Source: JALZMG01 sp963844175 (lineage in GTDB: Bacteria > Actinomycetota > Acidimicrobiia > Acidimicrobiales > Ilumatobacteraceae). Taken from it: a stretch of DNA of 64,000 nt. Every line of letters begins with the position of its first letter. Positions within the stretch are counted from its first letter, which is position 1. The stretch covers positions 124,001-188,000 of the forward strand of contig CAWJNE010000023.1 in NCBI GenBank assembly GCA_963844175.1, given 5' to 3'. Positions 12,445 through 22,129 of the stretch are shown piece after piece. Below the pieces are notes generated by a model. That model was given only the letters and a program-made list of their open reading frames with translations. It had not been told where the DNA came from and searched no databases. A program made the position numbers and the translations under genes.

Positions 12445-13841
12445 TGCGACGGGCGATGGCCACGCTGGCCGTGGTGGGCGTGCTGGCCGCCGCAGCGTGC
12501 GGGCAGAAGGCCGGGGTTGCCGGTACCGGCAGCGACGACGGAGGCGACGGCGGTGCGGCGACGACGCAGGCGTCGGGCGGCGAGACCACCGCTCCGGCGA
12601 CGACCGCCGCTGGCGAGACGACCGTGGCCGGCCAGACGACCGTCGCCGGCGAGACCACGGTGCCGGGCGACACCACGGCGTCGAGCGAGTCCGTGCCCGA
12701 GACGGGTCCGTTCGAGCCAGGCGAGAACGACACCGCCGGGGTCAGCGACACCGAGATCGTCATCGGCATCCACGCCCCCGTCACCGGCGCCTCGCCGATC
12801 CCGCAGCAGAGCTTCGACGTCGGCAAGGACGTCTACTGGAAGTTCCTCGCCGAGAGCGCGCCGGACCAGCTCTTCGGGCGCACCGTCCGCGTCGTGTTCC
12901 GTGACGACGAGTTCAACCCGCAGCGGGCCGTCCAGGTCTGCCGGGAGATGGTCGAGCAGGACGGGGCCTTCCTGCTCGTCGGCGGCGGGGGAGCGGACCA
13001 GATCACGGCCTGCGCCCAGTACGCCAACGAGAACGGCATCCCCTACCTGTCGGCCGGGGTCAACGAGACCGGCCTCGCCGACCTCGACACCTACTTCTCC
13101 ACGTCCCTGACCTACGCCCAGCAGGCACCGCTGATCATCGCCCAGCTCCAGGAGCAGGGATTCACCGAAGCGGCGCTGATCGTGTCCAACACCCCGTCCT
13201 TCGACGATGCCTACGAGGCGATCAAGGCCGCTGCCGAGGAGGCCGGCATCGGCCTGCTGTACGAGAACCGGATCAACAAGGACGCTTCGCCGACCGAATC
13301 GGCCACCGTGGCGCAGCAGCTGAAGAACTCGGGCGCCCAGGCCGTCATCCTCCTCGCCTCGCCGGTCGTCTACGTCCTCGGGCTGGCGCCGGGCGCCGCC
13401 AACCAGAGCTACACCCCGGTGTGGATCGGACCGGGCGTCACCAGCGGGCTGAACACGGTGGCGGCGATCGGCTGCCCGGCCGTCGGCACCGGTGAGTTCT
13501 ACTCGCCGACTCCGGCGCTGGCCGGCGTCGACGAGTACGACCCGGACTACCTCGCCGCCTACGCCCAGTTCGTCGGGCCCGAACCGCCGGCCGACGACGT
13601 CGGCTTCCAGCTGTGGTCGCTGAACAAGGCGGTCGCCGTGATGCTCGAGGCGACCGGCGCGGAGCTCGGCCGAGCGGCGTTCATGAACACGTTGGTCACG
13701 ACGCCAGAGTTCGACAACGGGATCTACGCCCCGCTGCAGTACACCGTCGACGACCACTTCGGCGGCACCGGCGCCTACCTGTTGACGACCGACTGCGAGG
13801 CGAAGCAGTACGTGACCGCCGGTCTGTTCGAAGGCGGCTGA
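12444..13841 (+). CDS. Branched-chain amino acid-type ABC importer, substrate-binding lipoprotein
   Basis: A 465-residue periplasmic-binding-type protein. The N-terminus is a lipoprotein signal with lipobox LAAAAC (Cys19). A Thr/Gly/Ala-rich linker with repeats of TTVAGE type (residues about 35-80) would space the binding domain from the membrane. The mature part begins with IVIGIHAPVTGASP and keeps the receptor family layout (Leu/Ile/Val-binding, type I fold). It is the first large gene of a five-gene importer operon. The real ligand could be amino acids, amides or urea; the sequence does not settle it. Confidence 0.88.
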   Translation: MRRAMATLAVVGVLAAAACGQKAGVAGTGSDDGGDGGAATTQASGGETTAPATTAAGETTVAGQTTVAGETTVPGDTTASSESVPETGPFEPGENDTAGVSDTEIVIGIHAPVTGASPIPQQSFDVGKDVYWKFLAESAPDQLFGRTVRVVFRDDEFNPQRAVQVCREMVEQDGAFLLVGGGGADQITACAQYANENGIPYLSAGVNETGLADLDTYFSTSLTYAQQAPLIIAQLQEQGFTEAALIVSNTPSFDDAYEAIKAAAEEAGIGLLYENRINKDASPTESATVAQQLKNSGAQAVILLASPVVYVLGLAPGAANQSYTPVWIGPGVTSGLNTVAAIGCPAVGTGEFYSPTPALAGVDEYDPDYLAAYAQFVGPEPPADDVGFQLWSLNKAVAVMLEATGAELGRAAFMNTLVTTPEFDNGIYAPLQYTVDDHFGGTGAYLLTTDCEAKQYVTAGLFEGG

Positions 13842-13844
13842 GCG

Positions 13845-14804
13845 GTGGCCGCCGCCCTGACCGCGCACCGCAGCAAGCTCATCGGCGCCGTCGTCGTCAT
13901 CGCCCTCGGCGCCCTGCTCATCGCCACGGGCGAGGAGAACGCGCTGATCATCGGCCTGACCACGGGGTCGGCCTACGGCATGGTCGCCCTCGGGCTGGTG
14001 CTGATCTACAAGTCGAGCGGGGTCTTCAACTTCGCCCAGGGCGAGTTCGGCACCGTCGCCCTGTTCGCGCTGTACCTGCTCGACTTCCACGTCCCGTACT
14101 GGGTGGCGCTCCTCGGCGCCCTGGTCGTCGCCGGCGCGATGGGTTTCCTCACGGAGCGGATCATCGTGCGGCCGCTGTTCGACGCCCCCCGCGTGATCCT
14201 GCTGGTCGCCACGGCCGGGGTGGCGCTGCTCGCCATCGGCATCGAGATCTGGCTCGCCACGGCCCAGGGCAAGCCGATCGCAAAGGCCTTCGACCGGGTC
14301 GACCGCATCGGGATCCTCGGCGTCGACATCTCCGACCAGCGGCTCTGGCTGATCGGCACGCTCGTCGTCCTGGCCATCGTGCTCGGGCTGTTCTTCACCC
14401 GCACCAACCTCGGGCTGGCGATCATCGGGGCCAGCCAGGAACCGACGGCCACGGAGCTGGTCGGGATCAGCGTCCGCCGGCTGTCCAGCTTCACGTGGGT
14501 GCTGGCTGCCCTGCTCGGTGGTCTCGCCGCGCTCATCGTCGTGCCCGACGGTGGCAGCTTCGGTCCTGCGATCATGACCACCCAGTACCTGATCCCGGCG
14601 TTCATCGCCGCCGTGCTCGGCGGGATGACCAGCCTGCCGGGCGCCTTCGTCGGCGGCGTGCTGGTCGGGGTCGTGCAGTCGGTGGCCACCAGCGCACCGA
14701 TCTTCGAGGACATCCCCGGGACGAAGAGCACGCTCGTGCTGTTCGTCGTGCTGGTCGGCGTGCTCCTCGTCCGGCCCCAGGGCCTGTTCGGGAAGGGGTC
14801 CTGA
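13845..14804 (+). CDS. livH: Branched-chain amino acid-type ABC importer permease (LivH)
   Basis: A 319-residue polytopic membrane protein that begins at GTG 13845, three bases after the binding-protein gene. It has about eight hydrophobic helices and LivH signatures: NALIIGLTTGSAYGMVALGL, YKSSGVFNFAQGEFG, and the permease-ABC coupling segment GISVRRLSSFTWVLAALLGGLAA. With the next gene it forms the heterodimeric channel. Its TGA shares bases with the LivM ATG at 14804. Confidence 0.92.
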   Translation: MAAALTAHRSKLIGAVVVIALGALLIATGEENALIIGLTTGSAYGMVALGLVLIYKSSGVFNFAQGEFGTVALFALYLLDFHVPYWVALLGALVVAGAMGFLTERIIVRPLFDAPRVILLVATAGVALLAIGIEIWLATAQGKPIAKAFDRVDRIGILGVDISDQRLWLIGTLVVLAIVLGLFFTRTNLGLAIIGASQEPTATELVGISVRRLSSFTWVLAALLGGLAALIVVPDGGSFGPAIMTTQYLIPAFIAAVLGGMTSLPGAFVGGVLVGVVQSVATSAPIFEDIPGTKSTLVLFVVLVGVLLVRPQGLFGKGS

Positions 14805-15928
14805 TGACGTTGATGGACGAACCCAACACGGCGCCAGCCGCCGCGGCCACGCCGGAGCGCGCCGCGCCACCGGCGTTCCGGCCGTCCGTCGGCGGCTGGG
14901 CCTGTCGCGGCGTGCTCTGGCTCGGGGTGGCGTACCTGGTGCTGCTGTTCCCGCTGACACGACCGGCCGGTGACCTCGTCACCTACACGACGGCCGTCTG
15001 CTACGGGATCGTCGCCCTCTCGCTGAACGTGCTGCTCGGCTACGTCGGCCAGATCTCACTCGGCCACCAGGCCTTCGTCGGCGTCGGCGCGTTCGTGTCG
15101 GCGTACATGGTCACCGCCCAGGGGCAGTCGTTCTGGGTAGGTGTCCTGGCCGCGGCGGCCATCGGCGGCGGTCAGGCCCTCGTCCTCGGCGCGGTGTCGC
15201 TGCGCATCCGCGGCCTGTACTTCGCCCTGGTCACGCTGTCCTACGGGCTCGTGGCGGAGCAGAACATCTTCCAGATCCAGGAGCTGACCGGCGGTGGCGC
15301 GGGCCAGCCGGCTCCGAAGCCGGAGCTGTTCAACACCGAATGGCGCTACTACTACCTGTGCCTGGCCTTCCTCGCCCTCGTGCTGCTCGTCGACTGGCGA
15401 ATGATGCGCACCAAGGCCGGACGGTCGCTCCTGGCGCTGCGCGAGAACCCGCGAGTGGCGTCGACGTTCGGCATCAACGTGCGCGTGGCCACCCTGTTCG
15501 CCTTCGTGGTGTCGGGTGTGTTCGCCGGTCTCGCCGGGGCGCTGATCGGCCACAACGACACGTTCGTCTCACCGGACGTCTGGAACTTCAACCTGGCCCT
15601 GGTGTTCATCATCATGACCGTGGTCGGGGGCTTGCGCAGCCGGGCCGGGCTGGTCATCGGCGGCGCCTTCTTCGCCCTCATGCCGTACCTCATCGAGAAG
15701 ATCCCGGGGTTCACCGACCTGCTGGCCAAGATCCCCGGCCCGCAGGATCTGACCCCCGAGATCGCGCCGCTGGTCATCGGACCGCTGCTGCTGCTGCTCA
15801 CACTGATCCAGTTCCCGGGCGGCATCGGCCAGCAGCTGCGGCCGATCACCCGCTGGATGGCCGGGCACCGCTTCGATGTCCACGACCGTGGGCTGAAGGA
15901 GGTGCAGATCACCGATGTCCGTGCTTGA
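14804..15928 (+). CDS. livM: Branched-chain amino acid-type ABC importer permease (LivM)
   Basis: A 374-residue second permease. It has a hydrophilic N-terminal extension of about 45 residues and then LivM features: GYVGQISLGHQAFVGVGAF, LRIRGLYFALVTLSYG, and the coupling loop ALRENPRVASTFGINV. The ATG at 14804 overlaps the previous stop (TGATG). The frame is open much further upstream, but that is a shadow of livH. The last 14 bases overlap livG. Confidence 0.92.
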   Translation: MTLMDEPNTAPAAAATPERAAPPAFRPSVGGWACRGVLWLGVAYLVLLFPLTRPAGDLVTYTTAVCYGIVALSLNVLLGYVGQISLGHQAFVGVGAFVSAYMVTAQGQSFWVGVLAAAAIGGGQALVLGAVSLRIRGLYFALVTLSYGLVAEQNIFQIQELTGGGAGQPAPKPELFNTEWRYYYLCLAFLALVLLVDWRMMRTKAGRSLLALRENPRVASTFGINVRVATLFAFVVSGVFAGLAGALIGHNDTFVSPDVWNFNLALVFIIMTVVGGLRSRAGLVIGGAFFALMPYLIEKIPGFTDLLAKIPGPQDLTPEIAPLVIGPLLLLLTLIQFPGGIGQQLRPITRWMAGHRFDVHDRGLKEVQITDVRA

Positions 15929-16733
15929 GGCATACGACCTCTCGATCCGCTTCGGCGGCGTCCAGGCCAACCGCGAGGTGAGCATGGCGATCGGCGAGTA
16001 CGAGATCGTCGGCATCATCGGGCCCAACGGCGCCGGCAAGACGACGCTGTTCAACCTGATCACCGGTTTCTACGCGCCGGACACGGGGCGGGTCGTCTAC
16101 AAGGGGACGGAAGTGACCGGCATGCCGGTCCACGAGCGCGCCGCCCTCGGCCTCGGCCGCACGTTCCAGAACGTCGGGCTGGTCAAGGGTGCGACCGTGC
16201 GGGACAACCTGATCACGGCGCAGTACTTGCAGGCCGATTACTCGGCCATCTCAGGAATGCTCGGCAGTCGCACCTCCATCGTCACCGAGCGCCGGCTGCG
16301 GTCCAAGGCCGATGCGCTGGCCGACGCACTGGGTCTCGGCGACCTGCTCGACACGCAGGTCGCCGGCCTTCCCTACGGCACGCTGAAGCGGGTGGAGATC
16401 GCCACCGTCCTGGCCACGGATCCGGAGGTGCTCCTGCTCGACGAGCCGTCGTCGGGAATGGGCCCGGAGGAAGCGCACCGGCTCGGCGACACCTTGCTCG
16501 AGCTGCGCCGCGACTTCGGGCTGTCCATCGCGATGATCGAGCACCACGTCCCGCTCGTGGTGCGGGTCTGCGACTACGTGTACTGCCTCGACTTCGGCGA
16601 GCTGCTCGTGCACGGGTCGCCCGAGTACGTCCGCAACGACCGCCGGGTGATCAGCGCCTACCTCGGGGAGGATCCCGATCCGGCCGTGGTCGAGCTCGAG
16701 CGGCAGCTCGATTCCCTCGTGGAGTCGGACTGA
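15915..16733 (+). CDS. livG: Branched-chain amino acid-type ABC importer ATPase (LivG)
   Basis: A 272-residue ABC ATPase. It shows Walker A GPNGAGKTT, the family's Q-loop GRTFQNVGLVKG, a degenerate signature LPYGTLKRVEIA (LivG proteins usually lack the strict LSGGQ), Walker B VLLLDEPSSG, and the H-loop IEHH. The LivG-type C-terminal extension is present. It pairs with LivF to drive transport. It overlaps livM by 14 nt and livF by 1 nt, which indicates tight translational coupling. Confidence 0.92.
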   Translation: MSVLEAYDLSIRFGGVQANREVSMAIGEYEIVGIIGPNGAGKTTLFNLITGFYAPDTGRVVYKGTEVTGMPVHERAALGLGRTFQNVGLVKGATVRDNLITAQYLQADYSAISGMLGSRTSIVTERRLRSKADALADALGLGDLLDTQVAGLPYGTLKRVEIATVLATDPEVLLLDEPSSGMGPEEAHRLGDTLLELRRDFGLSIAMIEHHVPLVVRVCDYVYCLDFGELLVHGSPEYVRNDRRVISAYLGEDPDPAVVELERQLDSLVESD

Positions 16734-17443
16734 TGGCCCTGCTCGAGGTCGAGGACCTGCGCGTCGGCTACGGCTTCCCGGTCCTGATGGGCATCAGCTT
16801 CGAGGTCGAGGAAGGCGAGACGTGCGTGCTGTTCGGGCTGAACGGCGCCGGCAAGACCACGACGGTGGCCACCATCGCCGGCTTGCTGAAGCCCGACGGC
16901 GGGTCGATCCGCTTCGCCGGCGACGAGATCGGCGGACGGGGTGCCACCAAGCTGGTCGGTCGCGGCATCTCGCTGGTGCCCGAGGGCCGGCGGGTCTTCC
17001 CGGCGCTCAGCGTGTCCAACAACCTGCGGCTCGGTGCGTGGACGCGGCGGCACGACCGGGACCTCATCGAGGAGCGGCGCAACCTCGTCCTCGAGTACTT
17101 CCCGCGCCTGTCCGAGCGCGAGGACCAGGCGGCGGGGACGCTGTCCGGTGGCGAGCAGCAGATGTTGGCGATCGGTCGGGCGATCATGTCGAAGCCCAAG
17201 CTGCTGTTGATCGACGAGGCGTCGCTCGGACTCAGCCCGGCGCTGGCCAAGGTCGTGTTCGAGGTCGTCAAGCGGATCAACGACGACGGCGTCACCGTGA
17301 TCATCGTCGAGCAGAACGTCGGAGTGCTGCCGTATGCCGACCGGGCGCTGATCATGGAGAAGGGGACGCTCATCTTCTCGGGCGTCGGAGACGAGATCCA
17401 GAGCGCCAACCTGCGCGAGACGTACCTCGGCGGAGACAACTGA
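16733..17443 (+). CDS. livF: Branched-chain amino acid-type ABC importer ATPase (LivF)
   Basis: A 236-residue ABC ATPase. Motifs are Walker A GLNGAGKTT, the LivF marker SLVPEGRRVFPALSV, the canonical signature LSGGEQQML, Walker B LLLIDEASLGL and the H-loop region VEQNV. The short C-terminus ends in LRETYLGG, typical of LivF. It is the second nucleotide-binding subunit of the importer. Confidence 0.92.
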   Translation: MALLEVEDLRVGYGFPVLMGISFEVEEGETCVLFGLNGAGKTTTVATIAGLLKPDGGSIRFAGDEIGGRGATKLVGRGISLVPEGRRVFPALSVSNNLRLGAWTRRHDRDLIEERRNLVLEYFPRLSEREDQAAGTLSGGEQQMLAIGRAIMSKPKLLLIDEASLGLSPALAKVVFEVVKRINDDGVTVIIVEQNVGVLPYADRALIMEKGTLIFSGVGDEIQSANLRETYLGGDN

Positions 17444-17459
17444 TGGACAGGAGAACTCG

Positions 17460-17906
17460 ATGAAAGACGGTTGGTCCCGGTTCGGCGGCGTGCTCGGCAT
17501 CGCCTACTGCGTCGCCGGGTTCTTCCTGATCTTCCTCGGCTGGAACGGCGCGGCGACCTACGACCACGTGCCGGCCCAGCTGCCGTACGTCGTGTCCGGG
17601 GGGTTCGGCGGGCTGGGCCTCATCGTGCTCGGCTCCGCGCTGATCGTCGCCCAGAGCCGGCGCAGCGCAGGCGCCGTGGCCGCCGCGCCCGTGGCGGCGG
17701 CCGTGGCCGGCTCGCCCACGGCCGGCCAGGTCGCCGCTGGTGGCGCCGAGACGGTCGTCGCCGGCCCGACCAGCTACCACCGTGCCGGGTGCCGGGTCAT
17801 CGAAGGGCAGGCCGACGTCGTGACGATGACGCTCAGCGCGGCGGCATCGTCGGGTCGAACTCCGTGCCGCGTCTGCACGCCGTCCACCGCTCCCGCCACG
17901 ACCTGA
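17460..17906 (+). CDS. Small membrane protein with C-terminal YHxxxC...PCxxC motif
   Basis: A 148-residue protein of unknown function. Two N-terminal transmembrane helices (about 8-27 and 42-64) are followed by an Ala/Val/Gly-rich linker and a compact C-terminal part. That part reads SYHRAGCRVIEG and, 28 residues on, PCRVC. Tyr-His-x3-Cys followed by Pro-Cys-x2-Cys resembles small zinc-binding modules (Ada-like metal-binding fold) appended to membrane anchors in Actinobacteria. A good AGGAG site precedes the ATG, and it starts 16 bp after livF, so it is probably the last gene of the importer operon. Confidence 0.6.
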   Translation: MKDGWSRFGGVLGIAYCVAGFFLIFLGWNGAATYDHVPAQLPYVVSGGFGGLGLIVLGSALIVAQSRRSAGAVAAAPVAAAVAGSPTAGQVAAGGAETVVAGPTSYHRAGCRVIEGQADVVTMTLSAAASSGRTPCRVCTPSTAPATT

Positions 17907-18050
17907 TCCACCGGCGCCATCCGAAGCGCCCGAGTACCGAGCTGAGCCGTCACCGCTTCGGCCCCCGTCCGCAGCGAGCATGCCTGGTCAGGTCGGCCGT
18001 GCCCGACCCAGCCGAGCGAGCGGAGTCTTCGGAGCGAGCGAGGCCATTGA
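17907..18050. other. Convergent intergenic region
   Basis: No gene. A hairpin at 17991-18008 (GGTCGG / CCGACC) may end transcription from either side. Beyond it, 18012-18045 contains two GAGCGAGC blocks of unknown meaning. Confidence 0.35.
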
Positions 18051-21000
18051 CTACGTCTCGATCACCAAGCCGATGTCGTCGGCGATGCGGCGGGCCTCGA
18101 CGCGCCGAGTCGCCGCCTCGTCGGCATCGCCCTCGCGGCCCAGCGCCTCGAGCACTCGGGCCAGATCACGGCGCGCCCGAGCCTCGTGGGGCAGCGTCCC
18201 GTGGGCGACGTTCTCGTCGATCGCCTGGCGCAGGTGCCGCTCGGCAGCGGCGAGGTCGCCGGCGCCGAGGGCGGCCAGGCCGATGTACCCGTTGACCGGC
18301 CCGACCGAGATCCCGGCCAGACCGCTCACCGCCACCCGCCCTGCGAACGGTTCGAGCGTGGCCTGCAGTACGGCGCAGCGCTCGGCGTCGTCGAGCGCCT
18401 CGGCGACCTCGACCAAGGTGCAGGCCTGGGGCAGGAACATCTGGTTGTCGCGCAGGGCCACACCGTCCGGCCCGACGAGCTGGCCGAGCAGGTGCCGAGC
18501 GTCCTCCGGTCGATCGGCGTCGATCAACCCGCGCACCAGCGCGACCTGCCACATCCGCAGGCGCGGGTTGGCGTCGACCATGCGCTCGCTCTCCTCCACG
18601 GTCCCGGCCAGCCGGCCGAGGTCGAGGGCCAGCCGGTACCAGATCCCGGCGTAGGCGATCTGGGCGTTCACGCCGTGTGATCGCACGCCCCGCTCCAAGG
18701 CTTCGTCGGCGATGCGCTGGGCGTCCTCGTACCGGCCCGTCGAGAGCGCCCGGGCGGCGGTCATGAACATCCCGTAGACCTCGAACAGCATGATGTGCAG
18801 GTCGGCGGCACGGGTGCGGAACGTCTCCAGCAGCGCGAGGTGCTCGTCGATGCGGCCCAGCTCCATCAGGTCGGTCAACGCGAACAAGCTGGCCGTCAGC
18901 TGGAGCTGCGGGTTCGCCGTCTTGGCCGCCTCGCGTACGGCGGCGAACCCGGCCGTGCTGCGCTCGTCGAGCTCGGTGACGCTGGCCAGCGCCAGGCGGC
19001 GGGCGAGCTGCGCCGATGCCATCAGCTCCGGATCGTCGTGCTGGTCGGCGATGGCGAGGGCTTCGTCGGCGAGCTGGATGCGACGCGTCGGGTCGGCGCT
19101 CGGCACCAGGACCGACGTGAGCATGCTGCGGATCCGCACGCCGTAGCGCAGCTCCTCGGCGGGCAGCGAGGAGATGGCCAGCTCCATCAACGCCACGAGG
19201 TCGCGGTCGACGGGTCGTCCGATGTCGAAACCCACCCCGGAGAGCGACATCATCCAGCTCTCGGCGACCCGCGCGATGAGGAACGGCTCGCCGATCTCCT
19301 GGGCCAGTTGCGCCGCCACGCGTGCCGCCTCGACGGCCACGGGGCGGTCGCCCAGCGCGCGAGCCACGTCGCACTCGAGCAGCGACAGCTCCAGGCGGTC
19401 GCGAGGGTCGATCTGCTCGGTGACCAGCTCCCGGACGCGAGCTGCCCAGGTGGCAGCATCCTCGAAGGCGGCCGACGACACGGAGTGCTGGCCGGCGGCG
19501 ATCCCGGCCGAGACGCGGCGGCGGCGGTCGATCAGCGCGCCGGCGGCCATCAGGTGGTGAGCCCGTCTCGACGGTGAGACGTTCGGCTCGCTGTCCTGTT
19601 CGAGCGCCTCGCCCAAGCGACGGTGGAGGTCGAGGCGCCGGGTCCGGCCCAGCCGTTCGCGGACCGCCTGACCGATCAGCGCGTGCGGCATCCCCAGGCG
19701 GCCGGCGCCGTCCTCGACCAGCAGTCCGACCGCCACGGCGTGGTCGGTGGCGTCGAGCAGGCGGTCCCCGTCGAGGCCGCTGGCCGCGACGAGCACCGGG
19801 AGCGTCGCCGCCTGGCCGGCGACGGCGGCCAGGTTGAGGACCTGCGTGACGACGGGATCGAGGCGATCGAGCCGCAGGCCGAGCATCGCCCTCACTGACT
19901 CCGGGAGGTCGTCGCCGAGCTCCCCCATGGTGTGGTTGATCAGCTCCGTGAGGAAGAACGCGTTGCCGCCGGTGGCGGCGTGCAGCTCGACGGCGTCGGC
20001 GGCGTCGCGCCCGTGCAGCGACAGCAGCTCCCCGACCTCGTCGCTGGCGAGACTGCCGACCGTGACGCGCGTGAAGGTGCCCTCGCGGGACAGCGCGGCG
20101 GCGACACGATCCAGCTCCGGGGTGGGGTCGTCGGCCGGGGACCGGGCCGTCGCCAGCACCATCGTTCGCGAGGTCAGCTCGTGGCGCAGCACGTGCTCGA
20201 TCATCTTCAAGGAGGGCCCATCTGCCCACTGGACGTCGTCCAGCACGATCAGCAACGGGTGCTCACGTGACTCGTCGTGGAGGACCTCGGCGACGGCCTC
20301 GAACAGCAGGTACCGCTCGACGGTCGGGTCCGGCCGGTCGACGCGCACCCCGGGGACGAGGTGGTCCAGCTCGGGGAGCAGCAGGGCGAGCACACCACGA
20401 TCGGTGGCCACGCGACGACCGGCTTCGGCGGACACGGTGCGCAGCGCGGTGCGCAGCGCCTCGACCATCGGTTCGAACGGCACGATCGCCTCGGGCGTCG
20501 CCCGTCCCCACAGCACGATGGCGCCCTGCCCGTGCGCTTCGGCGGCGAAGCGGGCGGCCAGCCGGGACTTGCCGGCACCGGCCTCGCCGACGAGCAGCGC
20601 GAGATGGCGGTCGCCGGCGATCACCTCCGACCAGCGCTCGTGGAGCACCGAGAGCTGGTCGCCGCGCCCGACGAACGCCGTGGCGCTGGCCCGCACGGCC
20701 GGGCCGGGGAGTGCCACCGGTGACGCCGCCGGCTCGCCCGTTGGCTCGGCGGATGGCGCCGAGACCGCCGGCACCACGGGAACTTCGGCATCGCGCACAG
20801 GTGCCGAGCGCGCCGCCTGCTCCGCCGGCCGGTGGAGCAGCGGGTCGTGGTTGAGGATCGCCGTCTGCAGCGCGACGAGCGCCGGCGAAGGATCGAGGCC
20901 CAGCTCGTCGGCGAGGACTGTTCGCGTTCGGCTGAAGGCGCGCAGCGCATCGGCCTGCCGATCGGACCGGTACAGGGCCACCATGAGCTGCCGGGTGAAC

Positions 21001-21605
21001 CCCTCGCGCAGCGGGTGCTCGTCGAGCGCCTGCTCCAGCTCGCCCGCCGCCTCGCCGTGCCGCCCCATCGCCAGCAACACGTCGAAACGGGTCTCCAGCG
21101 CTGTCAGCCGTAGCTCTTCCCAGCGCACGGCGGCGGAGCGGGCCCACTCCTCGTCGGCGACGTCGGCCATGACCGGCCCGCGCCACTCGCCGAGCGCGGC
21201 GTCGAGGGCGGCGAGCGCGGCGTCGGAGGCTCCGAGCGCGCGCGCCGCGGCGACGCCGTCCTCGAACCGCGTGGCGTCGAGCACGTCGCGGGCGACCGCC
21301 AGGACATAACCGGGCCCCTCGCGCCGCAGCGCCTGGGCGTCTCCGAGCGCCCGCCGCAGCAAGGACACGTAGCTCTGCAACGTGTTGACGGCCGTGGCAG
21401 GTGGGTCCCCGGCCCAGACGTCGTCGACCAGTCGGTCGACGGTCACGACGTGGCCGAGGACGAGCGCCAGGCGGGCCAGCACGGCCCGCTGTCGTGGCCC
21501 ACCGAGTGAAACCGGGTCGCCGTCGCGCTCGGCCGTGATCGGCCCCAGCAAGCGGATGTCGAGCAGACGTCCGGGCGGCCGCGCAGGTGCCTGCTCGCCC
21601 TCCAT
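18051..21605 (-). CDS. AfsR/SARP-like regulator: winged helix + BTAD + AAA-type ATPase + helical repeats
   Basis: A large regulator of about 1,184 residues. In order it has: an OmpR-type winged helix (LLGPITAERDGDPVSLGG...); the bacterial transcriptional activation domain BTAD (about 100-245); a Pro/Ala linker; an ATPase of the STAND/orc1-like kind opening with FVGRGDQL, with Walker A GEAGAGKS and Walker B LLIVLDDVQWAD; and a long C-terminal tetratricopeptide-like half. SARP-type proteins usually activate secondary-metabolism or stress genes, but no biosynthetic cluster is in view. I start at ATG 21605 because LLDIRLLGP begins soon after; an ATG at 21665 would add 20 unconserved residues. It is divergent from the Nudix gene. 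Confidence 0.85.
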   Translation of the reverse strand: MEGEQAPARPPGRLLDIRLLGPITAERDGDPVSLGGPRQRAVLARLALVLGHVVTVDRLVDDVWAGDPPATAVNTLQSYVSLLRRALGDAQALRREGPGYVLAVARDVLDATRFEDGVAAARALGASDAALAALDAALGEWRGPVMADVADEEWARSAAVRWEELRLTALETRFDVLLAMGRHGEAAGELEQALDEHPLREGFTRQLMVALYRSDRQADALRAFSRTRTVLADELGLDPSPALVALQTAILNHDPLLHRPAEQAARSAPVRDAEVPVVPAVSAPSAEPTGEPAASPVALPGPAVRASATAFVGRGDQLSVLHERWSEVIAGDRHLALLVGEAGAGKSRLAARFAAEAHGQGAIVLWGRATPEAIVPFEPMVEALRTALRTVSAEAGRRVATDRGVLALLLPELDHLVPGVRVDRPDPTVERYLLFEAVAEVLHDESREHPLLIVLDDVQWADGPSLKMIEHVLRHELTSRTMVLATARSPADDPTPELDRVAAALSREGTFTRVTVGSLASDEVGELLSLHGRDAADAVELHAATGGNAFFLTELINHTMGELGDDLPESVRAMLGLRLDRLDPVVTQVLNLAAVAGQAATLPVLVAASGLDGDRLLDATDHAVAVGLLVEDGAGRLGMPHALIGQAVRERLGRTRRLDLHRRLGEALEQDSEPNVSPSRRAHHLMAAGALIDRRRRVSAGIAAGQHSVSSAAFEDAATWAARVRELVTEQIDPRDRLELSLLECDVARALGDRPVAVEAARVAAQLAQEIGEPFLIARVAESWMMSLSGVGFDIGRPVDRDLVALMELAISSLPAEELRYGVRIRSMLTSVLVPSADPTRRIQLADEALAIADQHDDPELMASAQLARRLALASVTELDERSTAGFAAVREAAKTANPQLQLTASLFALTDLMELGRIDEHLALLETFRTRAADLHIMLFEVYGMFMTAARALSTGRYEDAQRIADEALERGVRSHGVNAQIAYAGIWYRLALDLGRLAGTVEESERMVDANPRLRMWQVALVRGLIDADRPEDARHLLGQLVGPDGVALRDNQMFLPQACTLVEVAEALDDAERCAVLQATLEPFAGRVAVSGLAGISVGPVNGYIGLAALGAGDLAAAERHLRQAIDENVAHGTLPHEARARRDLARVLEALGREGDADEAATRRVEARRIADDIGLVIET

Positions 21606-21682
21606 CACGGGCGCGAACTCTATGGTCTGGCACCCGTTCCGCCCAGGCGCGGTCGTGGCGTCCAATAACGTCTGGGCGTTGC

Positions 21683-22129
21683 ATGGGCAGCCGACACTTC
21701 CGCGCCGGGGTCGTCGCCGTCGTCGGCCGGTCCGACGGGTTGGTGCTGGCGTTCGAGCGGGCCGACGTCGCCGGCAACTGGCAGCTCCCCCAGGGCGGGT
21801 TGGAGACGGCCGAGCAACCGGTCGACGCCGCCTGGCGCGAACTCGGAGAGGAGACCGGCCTCGGCCCGGCCGACGTCGAGCTGCGCGGCGAGCACCCGGA
21901 CTGGCTGCTGTACGAGTGGCCGGCCGACGTGGTCGGCACCGGTGCCCGGCTGGGGCAGGTCCACCGCTGGTTCTTCTTCACCGCCCGCTCGGACGACATC
22001 GAGCCGACGCCGGACGGCCGGGAGTTCCAGGACTGGCGATGGGTCGAACCGAGCTGGCTGGCCGACAACGTCGTGCCGTTCCGGCGACGGGCGTACCGCG
22101 CCGCCCTGCTGGGTGCCACGATCCCGTGA
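21683..22129 (+). CDS. Nudix hydrolase, RppH-like
   Basis: A 148-residue Nudix hydrolase. The Nudix box is intact: the GGLETAE segment is followed, after seven residues, by RELGEETGL, supplying the metal-binding glutamates. The start MGSRHFRAGVVAVV, the WQLPQGG strand before the box and the later PDWLLYEWP match RppH/diadenosine-polyphosphate hydrolases. A role in removing 5' pyrophosphate from mRNA or in clearing nucleotide alarmones is therefore likely, though the substrate is not proven. ATG 21683 is the natural start. The stop overlaps the GTG of rarA (22126). Confidence 0.8.
   Translation: MGSRHFRAGVVAVVGRSDGLVLAFERADVAGNWQLPQGGLETAEQPVDAAWRELGEETGLGPADVELRGEHPDWLLYEWPADVVGTGARLGQVHRWFFFTARSDDIEPTPDGREFQDWRWVEPSWLADNVVPFRRRAYRAALLGATIP

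Noticed and set aside
12078..14960. 960-codon minus-strand open frame
   Set aside because: It is a shadow of the substrate-binding protein and livH genes. Its translation is low-complexity Arg/Gly/Asp text with no domain.
18012..18045. GAGCGAGC repeats, also near 10890 and 51350
   Set aside because: The strings are short, GC-rich and inexact. They may be chance in a high-GC genome, so I do not call a repeat family.
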